This document shows positions 49,516 through 61,117 of a stretch of 64,000 nt of DNA, piece after piece (the first letter of the stretch is position 1; each line of letters opens with the position of its first letter). The DNA lies in assembly GCA_019510125.1 (NCBI GenBank), contig JAEKKX010000018.1:29613-93612 (forward strand), written 5' to 3'. The notes below the pieces were generated by a model, which was given only the letters and a program-made list of their open reading frames with translations, was not told where the DNA came from and made no database searches. This stretch comes from Lysobacterales bacterium. Lineage in GTDB: Bacteria > Pseudomonadota > Gammaproteobacteria > Xanthomonadales > Xanthomonadaceae. The position numbers and the translations under genes were made by a program.

Positions 49516-49953
49516 ATGCGCAATCCGCTGGTCCGCAACCGCCGCATCGCAAGCCCGCCCGGCTACGCCGAGCGCGAGTGCAGGCTCGTCTCGTACGCGA
49601 TGCCGGGCCTGCGCCATTGCTTCGTGCTGTGCCACGAACCGACCGATCCCGCGCATCCCGCGATCGACTACTCGGTGATGGATTTCTTCATGGGCGAGGC
49701 GCACGCGCTGTCGCGCGGGATCACCGGCAATCCGCATTCGTTCGTGGTGATCCACAGCGGCGGCCTCGTGCGCAAGCGCCCGAACCTGCACATGCACGTG
49801 TTCGTGATCCGCCGGCGCTGGCAGAAGGCGTGGCTGTACCTGCTGCTGGCGGGCATCCATTCGGTGTCGGCGCTGCGCCGCGCGCTGCTGCGGCCGCTGC
49901 GGCGGGCGCGGACCGGACCGGCCGCCATCGGCGACCGCGCCGATGCCCGGTAG
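49516..49953 (+). CDS. Hypothetical protein with HIT-like His motif
   Basis: 145 residues. The segment NPHSFVVIHSGGLVRKRPNL then HMHVFVIRR resembles the HIT/HIT-like HxH region, preceded by a short beta part. The C-terminal third has a hydrophobic helix (AWLYLLLAGIHSVSALRRAL) and an Arg-rich end. There is no good ribosome site at the ATG and the first codons may be wrong. I could not assign a family; a HIT-like nucleotide-binding fold is only a possibility. Confidence 0.5.
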   Translation: MRNPLVRNRRIASPPGYAERECRLVSYAMPGLRHCFVLCHEPTDPAHPAIDYSVMDFFMGEAHALSRGITGNPHSFVVIHSGGLVRKRPNLHMHVFVIRRRWQKAWLYLLLAGIHSVSALRRALLRPLRRARTGPAAIGDRADAR

Positions 49954-49954
49954 C

Positions 49955-50012
49955 GCGGCCTTCAGGCCGCTTGATCACCGCAAGGGAATGCGTGAAGCGG
50001 CCTGAAGGCCGC
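49955..50012. repeat. Long inverted repeat at the convergent end with the feo genes
   Basis: Perfect 18-base arms: GCGGCCTTCAGGCCGCTT (49955-49972) and its complement at 49995-50012, with a 22-base loop. Each arm itself contains a palindromic GGCCTTCAGGCC-type core. It lies between the convergent ends of the 49516 gene (+) and the feo unit (-), like a bidirectional terminator or REP-type element. Confidence 0.75.
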
Positions 50013-50089
50013 TCTCCCTGACCTCCAGCCTGAGAAGGCCGATCTCCCTGTCGTGAAGCCTGGAGTCCCGGCAGCAGATCCCGTGGCGC

Positions 50090-50332
50090 TCAGCCCTTGC
50101 CGTCGTCGCAGCCGTCGCAGCCGTTGCAGCCGCCCGCGGCCTTCGGCGCCGGCGCGATGCGCTTGCCCAGCGCGCGCAGCCACGCCGGCCTGCCGTCGCG
50201 CACCAGCGGCAGCGCGAGCGCGATGCGCAGGCGGCGCGCGGCGCCCGGCGCCTGCTTGCGGAACACCACCCACGCGCTGGCCAGCACCGCGGCGGCGACG
50301 ATCGCATACTGCAGCGCGAGCGAGGTGGTCAT
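50090..50332 (-). CDS. Small membrane protein with Cys tail (DUF6587-like) after feoB
   Basis: 80 residues. One N-terminal membrane helix (LALQYAIVAAAVLASAWVVF), a basic middle part (RKQAPGAARRLRIALALPLV) and a C-terminal GGCNGCDGC followed by DDGKG. It starts 6 bases after the feoB stop. Short proteins of this shape follow feoB in Xanthomonadaceae. The three Cys resemble a metal or Fe-S site and could take the place of FeoC, but this is inference. Confidence 0.72.
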   Translation of the reverse strand: MTTSLALQYAIVAAAVLASAWVVFRKQAPGAARRLRIALALPLVRDGRPAWLRALGKRIAPAPKAAGGCNGCDGCDDGKG

Positions 50333-50337
50333 CGCGC

Positions 50338-52200
50338 TCAGCCCGCGCCCAGCGCCACCGCGGCCTGGTAGGTCAGCAGCGACATCAGGTACGCCAGCCC
50401 GAACAGGTAGCCGGCGGCGATGCCGACCTGCCTCCACGAATGGGTCTCGCGGCGGATCGTCGCCAGCGTGGACACGCACATCGGTGCGTAGATGTACCAG
50501 ACCAGCAGCGACAGCGCGGTCGCCAGCGACCAGTCCTGGGCGATCAGCGGCGACAGCGCGCTGGCGGCGGCGGCATCGTCGGCCGCCGACAGCGCATACA
50601 CCGTCGCCAGCGAGGACACCGCGACTTCGCGCGCGGCCAGGCCGGGGATCAGCGCGATGCAGATGCGCCAGTCGAAGCCCAGCGGCGAGAACACCGCGGT
50701 CATGGCGTGGCCGATGCGGCCGGCGAAGCTGTAGTCGATGGCCGGGCCGGCCGCGCCCGCCGGCGCGGCCGGGAACGACAGCAGGAACCACAGCAGGATG
50801 GTCAGCGCGAGGATGATGCCGCCGACCCGCTTGAGGAAGATCGCCGCGCGCTCCCACAGGCCGATCGCGAGGTCGCGCAGGTGCGGCATGCGGTAGGACG
50901 GCAGTTCCAGCAGCAGCGCGTGCTCGCTGCGATCGCGGCGCCAGCGTTTCATCACCCACGACACCAGCAGCGCGCTGGCGACGCCGGCGGCGTACAGGCC
51001 GAACAGCACCAGCCCCTGCAGGTTGAGCACGCCCGCGACCTGCCGCTGCGGGATGAACGCGCCGATCAGCAGCGCGTACACCGGCAACCGCGCCGAGCAG
51101 GTCATCAGCGGCGCGACCAGGATCGTCGCCAGCCGGTCGCGCGGGTCCTGGATGCTGCGCGTGGCCATGATCCCGGGCACCGCGCAGGCGAAGCTCGACA
51201 GCAGCGGGATGAAGCTGCGCCCGGACAGGCCGGCCCTGAACATCATCCGGTCGAGCAGGAACGCGGCGCGCGGCAGGTAGCCCGACTCCTCCAGCGCGAG
51301 GATGAACGCGAACAGGATCAGGATCTGCGGCAGGAACACCACGACGCCGCCGAGGCCGGCGATCACGCCATCGACCACCAGGCTCTTCAGCGGTCCGGCC
51401 GGCATCGCCGCACCGACCGCGTCGCCCAGCCACGCGGTCGCCGCATCGATCCCGTCCATCAGCGGCGTCGCCCAGGCGTAGACGGCCTGGAAGATCAGGA
51501 ACATCACCACCGCCAGCGCCAGCAGCCCGAACACCGGATGCAGCAGCCAGCGGTCGAGGGCGTCGTCCACGCGCGCGGTGCGGGTGGGCATGCGCACCGC
51601 GAGTTCGAGCAGGCGCCGGGTTTCGGCGTGCGGATCGACGCCTTCGGCCAGCCGCGCCGCGGGCGGATGCGGACGCTCGGCGATCGCGTCGAGCTGCGCC
51701 ACCAGCGCGCGGCCGCCGTCGCGGCGCACGGCCACGGTCTCGACCACCGGCACGCCCAGCGCCTGCTGCAGCGCCTGCAGATCGATCTCGATGTCGCGAC
51801 GGCGCGCCGCGTCCATCATGTTGACCGCGAGCACCATCGGCCGCCCGAGTTCGCGCACTTCCAGCGCGAAGCGCAGGTGCAGGCGCAGGTTGGTCGCATC
51901 GACCACGCAGACCAGCACGTCGGGCGCGGGCTCGCCGGGATAGAAGCCGCGGCAGACGTCGCGGGTGACGGCTTCGTCGAGGCTGGCGGCGTTGAGGCTG
52001 TAGGCGCCGGGCAGGTCCAGCAGCACGTAGCTGCGCCCCGCGGGCGACTGCATCCGGCCTTCCTTGCGCTCGACCGTGACCCCGGCGTAGTTCGCGACCT
52101 TCTGCCGGCTGCCGGTGAGCAGGTTGAACAGCGCGGTCTTGCCGCAGTTGGGGTTCCCGACCAGGGCCAGGCGCAGCGGCGCGGCGGCGGCCGGGCTCAC
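50338..52200 (-). CDS. feoB: Ferrous iron transporter FeoB
   Basis: 620 residues from a GTG overlapping the feoA stop (GTGA). N-terminal G domain: G1 GNPNCGKTALFNLLTG, G2 region with YAGVTVERKEG, G3 DLPGAYSL, G4 VNMMD. Then the membrane domain with two Gate motifs (LDRMMFRAGLSGRSFIPLLS; ALIPGLAAREVAVSSLA), each with a cysteine or polar metal-path residue (SFACAVPG). It imports Fe2+ across the inner membrane. It is shorter than E. coli FeoB (773) mainly in the C-terminal part, as in other Xanthomonadaceae. Confidence 0.95.
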   Translation of the reverse strand: MSPAAAAPLRLALVGNPNCGKTALFNLLTGSRQKVANYAGVTVERKEGRMQSPAGRSYVLLDLPGAYSLNAASLDEAVTRDVCRGFYPGEPAPDVLVCVVDATNLRLHLRFALEVRELGRPMVLAVNMMDAARRRDIEIDLQALQQALGVPVVETVAVRRDGGRALVAQLDAIAERPHPPAARLAEGVDPHAETRRLLELAVRMPTRTARVDDALDRWLLHPVFGLLALAVVMFLIFQAVYAWATPLMDGIDAATAWLGDAVGAAMPAGPLKSLVVDGVIAGLGGVVVFLPQILILFAFILALEESGYLPRAAFLLDRMMFRAGLSGRSFIPLLSSFACAVPGIMATRSIQDPRDRLATILVAPLMTCSARLPVYALLIGAFIPQRQVAGVLNLQGLVLFGLYAAGVASALLVSWVMKRWRRDRSEHALLLELPSYRMPHLRDLAIGLWERAAIFLKRVGGIILALTILLWFLLSFPAAPAGAAGPAIDYSFAGRIGHAMTAVFSPLGFDWRICIALIPGLAAREVAVSSLATVYALSAADDAAAASALSPLIAQDWSLATALSLLVWYIYAPMCVSTLATIRRETHSWRQVGIAAGYLFGLAYLMSLLTYQAAVALGAG

Positions 52201-52439
52201 CGCGTCTCCCCGCGCAGGCGGACCCGCGCGGCCTCGGTGCGACGCAGCGCGAAGCGGGTGAACCCGACCTGCACCAGCAGCGGTTCGGCCCCGAACGGGC
52301 CGGCGGCGACCACCGACACCGCTTCGCCGGCGACGAAGCCCAGCTCGCGCAGGCGGCGCGCGATCGCGTCGTTCTCGCCCGCATCCTGCACTGCGTCGAT
52401 CACCGCGACGGTGCGGGGCGGCAGTTCGGTCAGGATCAC
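52197..52439 (-). CDS. feoA: FeoA
   Basis: 80 residues from a GTG. SH3-like FeoA domain: LRELGFVAGEAVSVVAAGP then ALRRTEAARVRL, the standard shape. It stimulates FeoB at the cytoplasmic side. First gene of the operon feoA-feoB-small membrane protein, with a Fur-box-like site 12 bases upstream. Confidence 0.94.
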   Translation of the reverse strand: MILTELPPRTVAVIDAVQDAGENDAIARRLRELGFVAGEAVSVVAAGPFGAEPLLVQVGFTRFALRRTEAARVRLRGETR

Positions 52440-52451
52440 GGACGGCCCTTA

Positions 52452-52470
52452 AATAGGAATTGTTCTCATT
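52452..52470 (-). promoter_or_regulatory. Fur-box-like operator of feoA
   Basis: On the minus strand AATGAGAACAATTCCTATT: left half AATGAGAA matches the 7-1-7 Fur repeat, right half TTCCTATT matches it at 6 of 8. A TATAGA -10-like hexamer overlaps its 5' side, so Fe2+-Fur binding would block the promoter. Confidence 0.75.
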
Positions 52471-52642
52471 CTATACCAGAGCACCGGGGGGCCAATACCG
52501 ACCCGGGTCAAATTCCGGCCGTATCGCGGGGCCACCGGGCCGACCCGGTCCGGCCGCCCCCGGCGCCCCCGTCCCTCCCCCGGACCAGCCGACGCGCCGC
52601 AGCGGATATCATGCGACGCATCGCCGAGGAGAGCCGCGACGC

Positions 52643-53425
52643 ATGTCCGATTCGCTGCAGCACCACCGCAATGGCCCGATCGTCCGGCTCCGGCTGCATC
52701 GCCCGGACCTGCACAACGCCTTCGACGCCGACCTGATCGGCGCCCTGACCGCCGCCCTGATCGCCCTGGGCGAGGACCGGACGGTGCGCGCGGTGGTGCT
52801 GGAAGCCGCCGGCGCCAGCTTCTCGGCCGGCGCCGACCTGAACTGGATGCGGGCCATGGCCACGGCCACCGAGGACGAGAACCGCGACGACGCGCTCGCC
52901 CTCGCCCGGCTGATGCGGGTGCTGGACGAACTGCCGCACCCGACCATCGCCCGGGTGCACGGCGCGGCGTTCGGCGGCGGCGTGGGCCTGGTCGCCTGCT
53001 GCGACATCGCCATCGGCGTGCCGGAGGCGAAGTTCGGCCTGACCGAGACCCGGCTGGGGCTGCTGCCGGCGGTGATCTCGCCCTACGTGATCGCGGCGAT
53101 CGGCGCGCGCCAGGCGCGGCGCTGGTTCGCCACCGCGGAGGTGTTCGACGCCGCCGAGGCGCTGCGCATCGGCCTGCTCCACGCGGTGGTCCCGGCCGAC
53201 GCGCTGGATGCGGCGGTCAATCGCCAGATCGACCTGCTGCTGCGCGCCGGCCCCTACGCCGCCAGCCAGGCCAAGGTGCTGGTGCGGCGGGTGGGCGCGG
53301 AAACCGATCGCGACCGGCTCGGCCGCGACAACGCCGACCTCATCGCCCGCCTGCGCGTCTCCCGCGAAGGCCAGGAAGGCCTCGCCGCCTTCCTCGACAA
53401 GCGCGACCCGGCCTGGCTGCCGTAG
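52643..53425 (+). CDS. Enoyl-CoA hydratase/isomerase, probable methylglutaconyl-CoA hydratase
   Basis: 260 residues, crotonase fold. The oxyanion motif is ASFSAGADLNWMRAM and HGAAFGGGVGLVACCDIAIG, with the catalytic Glu in FGLTETRLGLLPAVI. In leucine breakdown methylglutaconyl-CoA hydratase (LiuC/AtuE-type) turns the MCC product into HMG-CoA; the surrounding mccA and HMG-CoA lyase genes make that the likeliest role. GGAGAG lies before the ATG. First gene of the plus-strand cluster. Confidence 0.87.
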   Translation: MSDSLQHHRNGPIVRLRLHRPDLHNAFDADLIGALTAALIALGEDRTVRAVVLEAAGASFSAGADLNWMRAMATATEDENRDDALALARLMRVLDELPHPTIARVHGAAFGGGVGLVACCDIAIGVPEAKFGLTETRLGLLPAVISPYVIAAIGARQARRWFATAEVFDAAEALRIGLLHAVVPADALDAAVNRQIDLLLRAGPYAASQAKVLVRRVGAETDRDRLGRDNADLIARLRVSREGQEGLAAFLDKRDPAWLP

Positions 53426-53476
53426 ACCCGACGGCGCGCCCGGCCGCCACTCCCTTCCCCGGCACGCGAGGTCCGC

Positions 53477-53872
53477 ATGCTCGATCATCTCGGTTTCACC
53501 GTCGCCGACTACCCGCGCAGCCGTGCGTTCTACGAACGCGCGCTGGCGCCGCTGGGCTACGGCGTGGTCATGGAAGTCACCCGGGCCATGAGCGGCGGCT
53601 ACGAAGGCTGCGGCTTCGGCCCGCCGGGCAAGCCGGCGTTCTGGGTCGGCGTCGGCACCGGCCAGGCCGGGCGCGGCATGCACATCGCCTTCGCCGCGAA
53701 GACCCGCGCCGAGGTCGACGCCTTCCACGCCGCGGCGCTCGCCGCCGGCGGCGTCGACAACGGCGCGCCCGGCCTGCGCCCGCACTACCACCCGCACTAC
53801 TACGGCGCGTTCGTGTTCGATCCGGACGGCCACAACGTCGAAGCCGTCTGCCACGCCCCGGAAGGACCATGA
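53477..53872 (+). CDS. VOC family (glyoxalase-like) protein
   Basis: 131 residues, one VOC domain with the standard opening MLDHLGFTVADYPRSRAFYE and the closing HYYGAFVFDPDGHNVEAV. His and Glu metal ligands are in place. VOC proteins include glyoxalases, dioxygenases and epimerases; the substrate here is unknown. The stop overlaps the cupin start (ATGA). Placed between leucine-degradation genes, it may handle a CoA-ester or toxic by-product, which is inference. Confidence 0.87.
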   Translation: MLDHLGFTVADYPRSRAFYERALAPLGYGVVMEVTRAMSGGYEGCGFGPPGKPAFWVGVGTGQAGRGMHIAFAAKTRAEVDAFHAAALAAGGVDNGAPGLRPHYHPHYYGAFVFDPDGHNVEAVCHAPEGP

Positions 53873-54380
53873 CCGCGCCCATCCTCAACATCGCCGACGT
53901 CGAGACCATCGACCTGGCCGAACGCTCCCGCCAGCGCGGCAGCGACCGCATGCCGACCGACCGCTTCGGCGGCCGCATCGGACCGATCGGCCCGAAGGTC
54001 GGCGCGCGCCGGCTCGGCTACAACCTCACCGTGGTCGCGCCGGGCAAGGCCGCGTTCCCGAAGCACTCGCACCATGTCAACGAGGAGATGTTCTTCGTGC
54101 TCGACGGCGCCGGCGAACTGCGGATCGGCGACGCCGTGCATCCGGTGCGCGCCGGAGACGTCATCGCCTGCCCGCCCGGCGGCCCCGACACCGCGCACCA
54201 GTTGTTCAACACCGGCAGCGTCGAGCTGCGCTACCTCGCGGTCAGCACCATGGACTTCCCCGAAGTCTGCGAATACCCCGATTCGGGCAAGTTCCTCGCC
54301 ATGACCGGCATGCAGCCCGGCGCCTTCCGCAGCATCGGCCGCGCCGCCGACGGCCTCGACTACTGGGACGGCGAAGCGTG

Positions 54381-54381
<1 letters not shown>
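53869..54381 (+). CDS. Cupin domain protein
   Basis: 170 residues. One cupin barrel: FPKHSHHVNEEMFFVLDGAG (motif 1, with G-x5-HxHxxxxE pattern) and GDVIACPPGGPDTAHQLFN (motif 2 with the His). Metal-binding residues are intact. Cupins are dioxygenases, isomerases or binding proteins. The ATG overlaps the VOC stop and its own stop overlaps the mccA start, so it is tightly bound into this operon. Confidence 0.87.
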
Positions 54382-56431
<2,050 letters not shown>

Positions 56432-56432
<1 letters not shown>

Positions 56433-57052
56433 TGCGGGTCCGGCTCGCGCTGGCCGCGCTGCTCACACTGGGCACGTCGGCCTGCGTGTCGTTCGAGGTC
56501 GCGCCGGTGGAGACGCTCGGCTGCGACGCGACCCTCGCCGGCGCCTGGCTGCCCGCGGACGCGGGCCCGGACGACACGCCGGCCATGGTCACCGCCGATT
56601 GCGGCGTCACCGGACTGCGCGGCGCGAAGCCCGACGAACGCCAATCCTTCGGCACCTTCGAGTTCGAGGGCCAGCGCTACATCGCCGTGCAGGCCGACGA
56701 CGCCGAGCGCGTTCTCGACGGCGCCGGCAAGGTCGTCGAGACCTGGCCGGCGAACCGGGTCGAGCTCTATCGCTACCGACTCGACGGCGACCGCCTGCTG
56801 CTGTGGGCGGCCGATCCCGGCACGGCGCGCACGCTCGGCGGCGCCGGCCTGACCGTGCACACCGACGACACCCGCGATGCCGCGACCGGCAAACCGCTCC
56901 CGCGCGCGATCGCCGGCGACGTCTACCTCGGCGGTTCCCGCGAAGCCATCGCCGAGGCGCTGCGCCGGCACGGCGACGCGCTGTACCGCGACATGCGGCC
57001 GGAACTCGCCACGACGCTGCACCGCGCCGCGACCGGAGACGCCTCGCCATGA
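56432..57052 (+). CDS. Lipoprotein in the leucine cluster
   Basis: 206 residues. Lipoprotein signal [18 protein letters not shown] (lipobox TSAC), then a periplasmic part with several beta strands and a Gly/Asp-rich end. Its ATG shares a base with the mccA stop, and its stop overlaps the HMG-CoA lyase ATG. No known domain. Its place within a catabolic operon is unexplained; it may be a passenger gene or have a sensing or transport role. Confidence 0.7.
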
Positions 57053-57945
57053 CCGACCGCGTCCGCATCGTCGAGGTCGGTCCCCGCGACGGCCTGCAGA
57101 ACGAGAAGACCCTGGTGCCGGCCGCGGCCAAGATCGAACTGATCGACCGGCTGTCCGCGACCGGTCTGCGCAGCATCGAGGCCACCAGCTTCGTCAGCCC
57201 GAAATGGGTGCCGCAGCTCGCCGACGCCGCCGAGGTCTACGTCGGCATCGCCAAGCGGCCCGGCGTGCGCTACCCGGTGCTGGTGCCCAACGAACAGGGC
57301 TACGAACGCGCCCGCGCCGTGGGCGTGGACGAGATCGCGGTGTTCACCGCGGCGTCGGAGGCGTTCAACCGGCGCAACATCAACGCATCCATCGAAGAAT
57401 CGCTGCAGCGATTCATGCCGGTGATCGAACGCGCCAAGGCCGACGGGGTCGCCGTGCGCGGCTACGTCTCGACCGTGCTCGGGTGCCCCTACCAGGGCGA
57501 GGTGCCGGTGGCCGACGTGGTCCGCGTCGCGCGTGAACTCCATGCGATGGGCTGCTACGAAATCTCCCTCGGCGACACGATCGGCGTCGGCACCCCCGGC
57601 AAGGCCGCCGCGATGCTGCGCGCGGTCGCTGGCGAGGTGCCGATGGCCGCGCTCGCCGTGCATTTCCACGACACCTACGGCCAGGCGCTGGCCAACCTCC
57701 ACGCCTGCCTGGAGGTCGGCGTGCGCGTGGTCGACGCCGCGGTCTCCGGCACCGGCGGCTGCCCCTACGCCCGCGGCGCCAGCGGCAACGTCGCCACCGA
57801 GGACGTGGTCTACATGCTCGAGGGCATGGGCCTGGCCACCGGCGTCGATCTCGACGGTCTGGCCGACACCGGCCGCTGGCTGTCGCAGTTGCTGGGGCGG
57901 GACAGCGGCAGCAAGGTCGCACGCGCACGGAGCGCGGTCGCGTGA
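57049..57945 (+). CDS. Hydroxymethylglutaryl-CoA lyase
   Basis: 298 residues, TIM-barrel HMGL of normal length. The start [20 protein letters not shown] holds the metal Asp; the signature [17 protein letters not shown], the metal His pair in [18 protein letters not shown] and the catalytic Cys in [20 protein letters not shown] are all present. It splits HMG-CoA into acetyl-CoA and acetoacetate, the last step of leucine breakdown. The ATG overlaps the lipoprotein stop and its own stop overlaps the GGDEF-EAL gene. Confidence 0.94.
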   Translation: MTDRVRIVEVGPRDGLQNEKTLVPAAAKIELIDRLSATGLRSIEATSFVSPKWVPQLADAAEVYVGIAKRPGVRYPVLVPNEQGYERARAVGVDEIAVFTAASEAFNRRNINASIEESLQRFMPVIERAKADGVAVRGYVSTVLGCPYQGEVPVADVVRVARELHAMGCYEISLGDTIGVGTPGKAAAMLRAVAGEVPMAALAVHFHDTYGQALANLHACLEVGVRVVDAAVSGTGGCPYARGASGNVATEDVVYMLEGMGLATGVDLDGLADTGRWLSQLLGRDSGSKVARARSAVA

Positions 57946-60518
57946 GCGCGGCCCGGGACGCCCCGCCGCCGCCACCGGCCGCCGACCAGGCGGACACACT
58001 GGCCGCGCTGGACCGCGCCCGCCACGATCCCGCCCTCGACACCGGCACCCGCGCCCTGCTCGAACGCGCCCACGCCGCGCTGCGCGGCGCGATCGACGAA
58101 ACCGAATCCGAGCGCCTGCGCTACACCGCATTGTTCGACGCCGTGCCCGACCCGGTCAGCATCCTCGACTGGGACGGCACCGTGCTCGATCTGAACAAGG
58201 CCGGCCTCGCCGCCTACCGCCGGCCGCGCGCGGAGATCGTCGGCAAGCCGATCGAGGTGCTGAATCCCGACCTGCCCAAGGACCACCTCGAGCCGGTCTG
58301 GGACGCGCTGCGCCGCGGCGAGACCTACGTCGTCGAAGTGGCGAACATGCGCGGCGACGGCAGCCGCTTCCCGGTGGAAGTCCACACCGCGGGCTTCGAA
58401 TACAAGGGCGCGACGCGGATGGTCGCGGTGGCGCGCGACCTCAGCGCGCGCTGGCAGGCCGAAAGCCGCTACCGGCTGCTGCTGGAGTCGATCGACGTCG
58501 GCGTGATCCTGTTCGACCGCGACATGCGGGTGATGTCGGCCAATCCCGCCGCGCACCGCGCGATCGGGGTGGAGACCGGGCAGAGCGTGCACGCGCTGCT
58601 GCGCCCGGAGCACTGGAAGGTGGTCGACGCGCGTGGCCGGCCGCTCACCTTCCCCGACTGGCCGACCACCCGCGCGCTCGAACGCGCCCAGGTCATCAGC
58701 AACACCGTGGTCGGCCTCTACAACGTGCAGCTCCAGCGGATGTCGTGGATCTCGGTGACCAGCGTGCCGGTGTTCGAGGCCGACGGCACCTCGCCGCAGT
58801 ACGTGTTCGCGGTGTTCAGCGACGTGACCACGCTCAAGCGCGACAACGTGCTGTTCGACCGCGCCCAGGGACTGGCCCACATCGGCGGCTGGGAGTGGGA
58901 CCGCGGCCGCCAACGGCTGTATCTGACCAAGGAGGCGCAGCGCATCCTCGGCCGCAGCCCCGCGCCGCAGACCATCGGCGACATGATCGCCGGGGTGGCG
59001 CCGGCCGACCGCGGGCGCCTGCGCATGGCGGTGGACCGGCTGACCGAGAGCGGCGGCAGTTTCGACCTCGAACTGCAGTGCCTGCGCAGCGACCATCGCG
59101 GTTGCTGGGTGCGGGTGATCGGCGAGGCCGACAGCGGCGATCCCGGCGCCTCGCGCATCGTCGGCACGCTGCAGGACATCACCGAGCGCAAGCACGCGGA
59201 GGAGACCCTGCGCGTGCAGGCGCGCACCGACCCTCTGAGCGGGCTGCTCAACCGCGACGCGATCCTCGCCGAACTCGACCTGCGGATGCTCGATCCGGCC
59301 ACCGCCCGGGTCGCGGTGCTCTACGTCGATCTCGACCGCTTCAAGGTCATCAACGACGTGCTCGGCCACGCCGCCGGCGACGAACTGCTGGCCTCGGCCG
59401 CGCAGCGCATCTCGCGGGCGGTGGACGGCGAAGGGCTGGTCGCGCGCTTCGGCGGCGACGAATTCCTGGTGCTGTGCGACCTCGCCGACGACGCGAAGCG
59501 GCCGGAACGCATCGCAGAGGCCATCCTGCGCGAACTGGCCGACACCTTCCGCTTCGACAACGAGGAATTCGCGATCACCGCCAGCATCGGCATCGCCCGC
59601 TCGCCCGACGACGGCGAACGCCCGCAGACGCTGATCCAGAACGCCGACGCGGCGATGTACGACAGCAAGCGCCGCTCGCACAACGCGTGGCAGGCGTTCA
59701 CCCCGGCGCTGGCGAAGAGCCAGGCCGACCGGCTGTGGATGGAGACCCATCTGCGCCGCGCCGCCGACAACGGCGAATTCCACCTCGCCTACCAGCCGCA
59801 GGTCGATCTCGAGACCGGCCGCATCATCGCCGCCGAGGCCCTGATCCGCTGGCAGAACCACCTCCTCGGCGAACTGCGGCCCGACCGCTTCATCAGCCAT
59901 GCCGAGACCACCGGCGACATCGTCCGCATCGGCCACTGGGTGCTGCGCGAGGCCTGCCGCCAGGTCGCCGCCTGGCGCGACGCGGGCCTGGGCATCGTGC
60001 GGGTCGCGGTCAACGTCTCCTATCGCCAGTTCGTCGGCGAGGACCTCGCCGGCGCCGTGCGCCGCCTGCTGGACGAGTTCGCGCTGCCGGGCGCGGCGAT
60101 CGAACTGGAGTTCACCGAGCGGGTGCTGATCGAGGACGCGCCGGACACCCTGCGCACCTTCGCCGACCTGCGCGAGATGGGCGTGATGCTGACCATCGAC
60201 GACTTCGGCGAAGGCTACAGCGCGCTCAACTACCTGCGCCGGCTGCCGATCCAGGGCCTGAAACTGAGCCAGTTGTTCGTCGGCGGCGTGCCGGCGAACC
60301 AGTCCGACGTCGCGGTCTGCCAGGCGGTGGCCGGCATCGCCCGCAGCCTCAACCTCGGCCTGGTCGCCGAGGGCGTGGAATCCGAGGCCCAGCGCCAGTT
60401 CCTGCTGCGCCTCGGCGTGCCGATCGCGCAGGGTTTCCTGTTCGCGCCCGGGCTGAAGCCCGAGGAGTTCGCGCGCCGGATCGCGCAATCGGGCGCGCGC
60501 ACGCCCGACGCGCATTGA
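57942..60518 (+). CDS. PAS-GGDEF-EAL cyclic-di-GMP protein
   Basis: 858 residues from a GTG overlapping the HMG-CoA lyase stop. Three PAS domains (about 50-165, 170-285 and 305-420), then GGDEF ([12 protein letters not shown] about 500-512; [14 protein letters not shown] before it) and EAL ([11 protein letters not shown] about 629-640; [20 protein letters not shown] later). Both active-site motifs are intact, so it may make and degrade c-di-GMP in turn. No membrane helix or signal, so cytoplasmic. Its coupling to leucine catabolism is unusual; the PAS domains could sense a metabolite or redox state. Confidence 0.92.
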   Translation: MSAARDAPPPPPAADQADTLAALDRARHDPALDTGTRALLERAHAALRGAIDETESERLRYTALFDAVPDPVSILDWDGTVLDLNKAGLAAYRRPRAEIVGKPIEVLNPDLPKDHLEPVWDALRRGETYVVEVANMRGDGSRFPVEVHTAGFEYKGATRMVAVARDLSARWQAESRYRLLLESIDVGVILFDRDMRVMSANPAAHRAIGVETGQSVHALLRPEHWKVVDARGRPLTFPDWPTTRALERAQVISNTVVGLYNVQLQRMSWISVTSVPVFEADGTSPQYVFAVFSDVTTLKRDNVLFDRAQGLAHIGGWEWDRGRQRLYLTKEAQRILGRSPAPQTIGDMIAGVAPADRGRLRMAVDRLTESGGSFDLELQCLRSDHRGCWVRVIGEADSGDPGASRIVGTLQDITERKHAEETLRVQARTDPLSGLLNRDAILAELDLRMLDPATARVAVLYVDLDRFKVINDVLGHAAGDELLASAAQRISRAVDGEGLVARFGGDEFLVLCDLADDAKRPERIAEAILRELADTFRFDNEEFAITASIGIARSPDDGERPQTLIQNADAAMYDSKRRSHNAWQAFTPALAKSQADRLWMETHLRRAADNGEFHLAYQPQVDLETGRIIAAEALIRWQNHLLGELRPDRFISHAETTGDIVRIGHWVLREACRQVAAWRDAGLGIVRVAVNVSYRQFVGEDLAGAVRRLLDEFALPGAAIELEFTERVLIEDAPDTLRTFADLREMGVMLTIDDFGEGYSALNYLRRLPIQGLKLSQLFVGGVPANQSDVAVCQAVAGIARSLNLGLVAEGVESEAQRQFLLRLGVPIAQGFLFAPGLKPEEFARRIAQSGARTPDAH

Positions 60519-60574
60519 AACCACGACGCAGCCGCCCCACCCCACCCGCATTCCCGACCCCCAGCGCCGACGCC

Positions 60575-61102
60575 ATGTCCCGCATCGCCCCGCCCCACCC
60601 CATCGCGATCCACGCCATCGAAATCCGCCCCATCGAAGCCCGGGACGATGCCGCCATCGCCGCCATCATCCGCACCGTGATGCCGGAGTTCGGCGCGACC
60701 GGCTGCGGCTTCGCGATCAGCGATCCGGAAGTCGACTGGATGACCCGCGCCTACGCCGCACCGCGCTCCGCGTATTTCGTGGTCGAACGCGACGGCGTCG
60801 TCGAAGGCGGCGGCGGCATCGCCCCGCTGGCCGGCGGCGACGCGGACACCTGCGAACTGCGCAAGATGTATTTCCTGCCGACGTTGCGCGGGCTGGGCGC
60901 CGGCACGGCGCTGATGGCGCGGTGCCTGGACGCGGCGCGCGGCTTCGGATTCGGTCGGTGCTACCTGGAGACGCTCACCGGCATGGACGCGGCGATGGGG
61001 CTGTACGAACGCAGCGGGTTCCGCCGGATCGAGGCCGCGCTCGGTGACACCGGCCACGGCGGCTGCAACACGTTCTACGCGATCGACCTCGCGGATCGCT
61101 GA
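60575..61102 (+). CDS. GNAT family N-acetyltransferase
   Basis: 175 residues. The GNAT core shows the strand-loop CELRKMYFLPTLRGLGAGTA then LMARCLDAARGFGF, where RGLGAG is the acetyl-CoA pyrophosphate loop, and the closing MGLYERSGFRRIEAALGDTG. Mid-protein strands carry many Ala/Gly. Acceptor unknown. It lies 57 bases after the GGDEF-EAL gene without overlap. An N-terminal extension rich in Pro/Ile/His is not conserved in GNATs. Confidence 0.85.
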   Translation: MSRIAPPHPIAIHAIEIRPIEARDDAAIAAIIRTVMPEFGATGCGFAISDPEVDWMTRAYAAPRSAYFVVERDGVVEGGGGIAPLAGGDADTCELRKMYFLPTLRGLGAGTALMARCLDAARGFGFGRCYLETLTGMDAAMGLYERSGFRRIEAALGDTGHGGCNTFYAIDLADR

Positions 61103-61117
61103 GTCCCGGCACGCACG

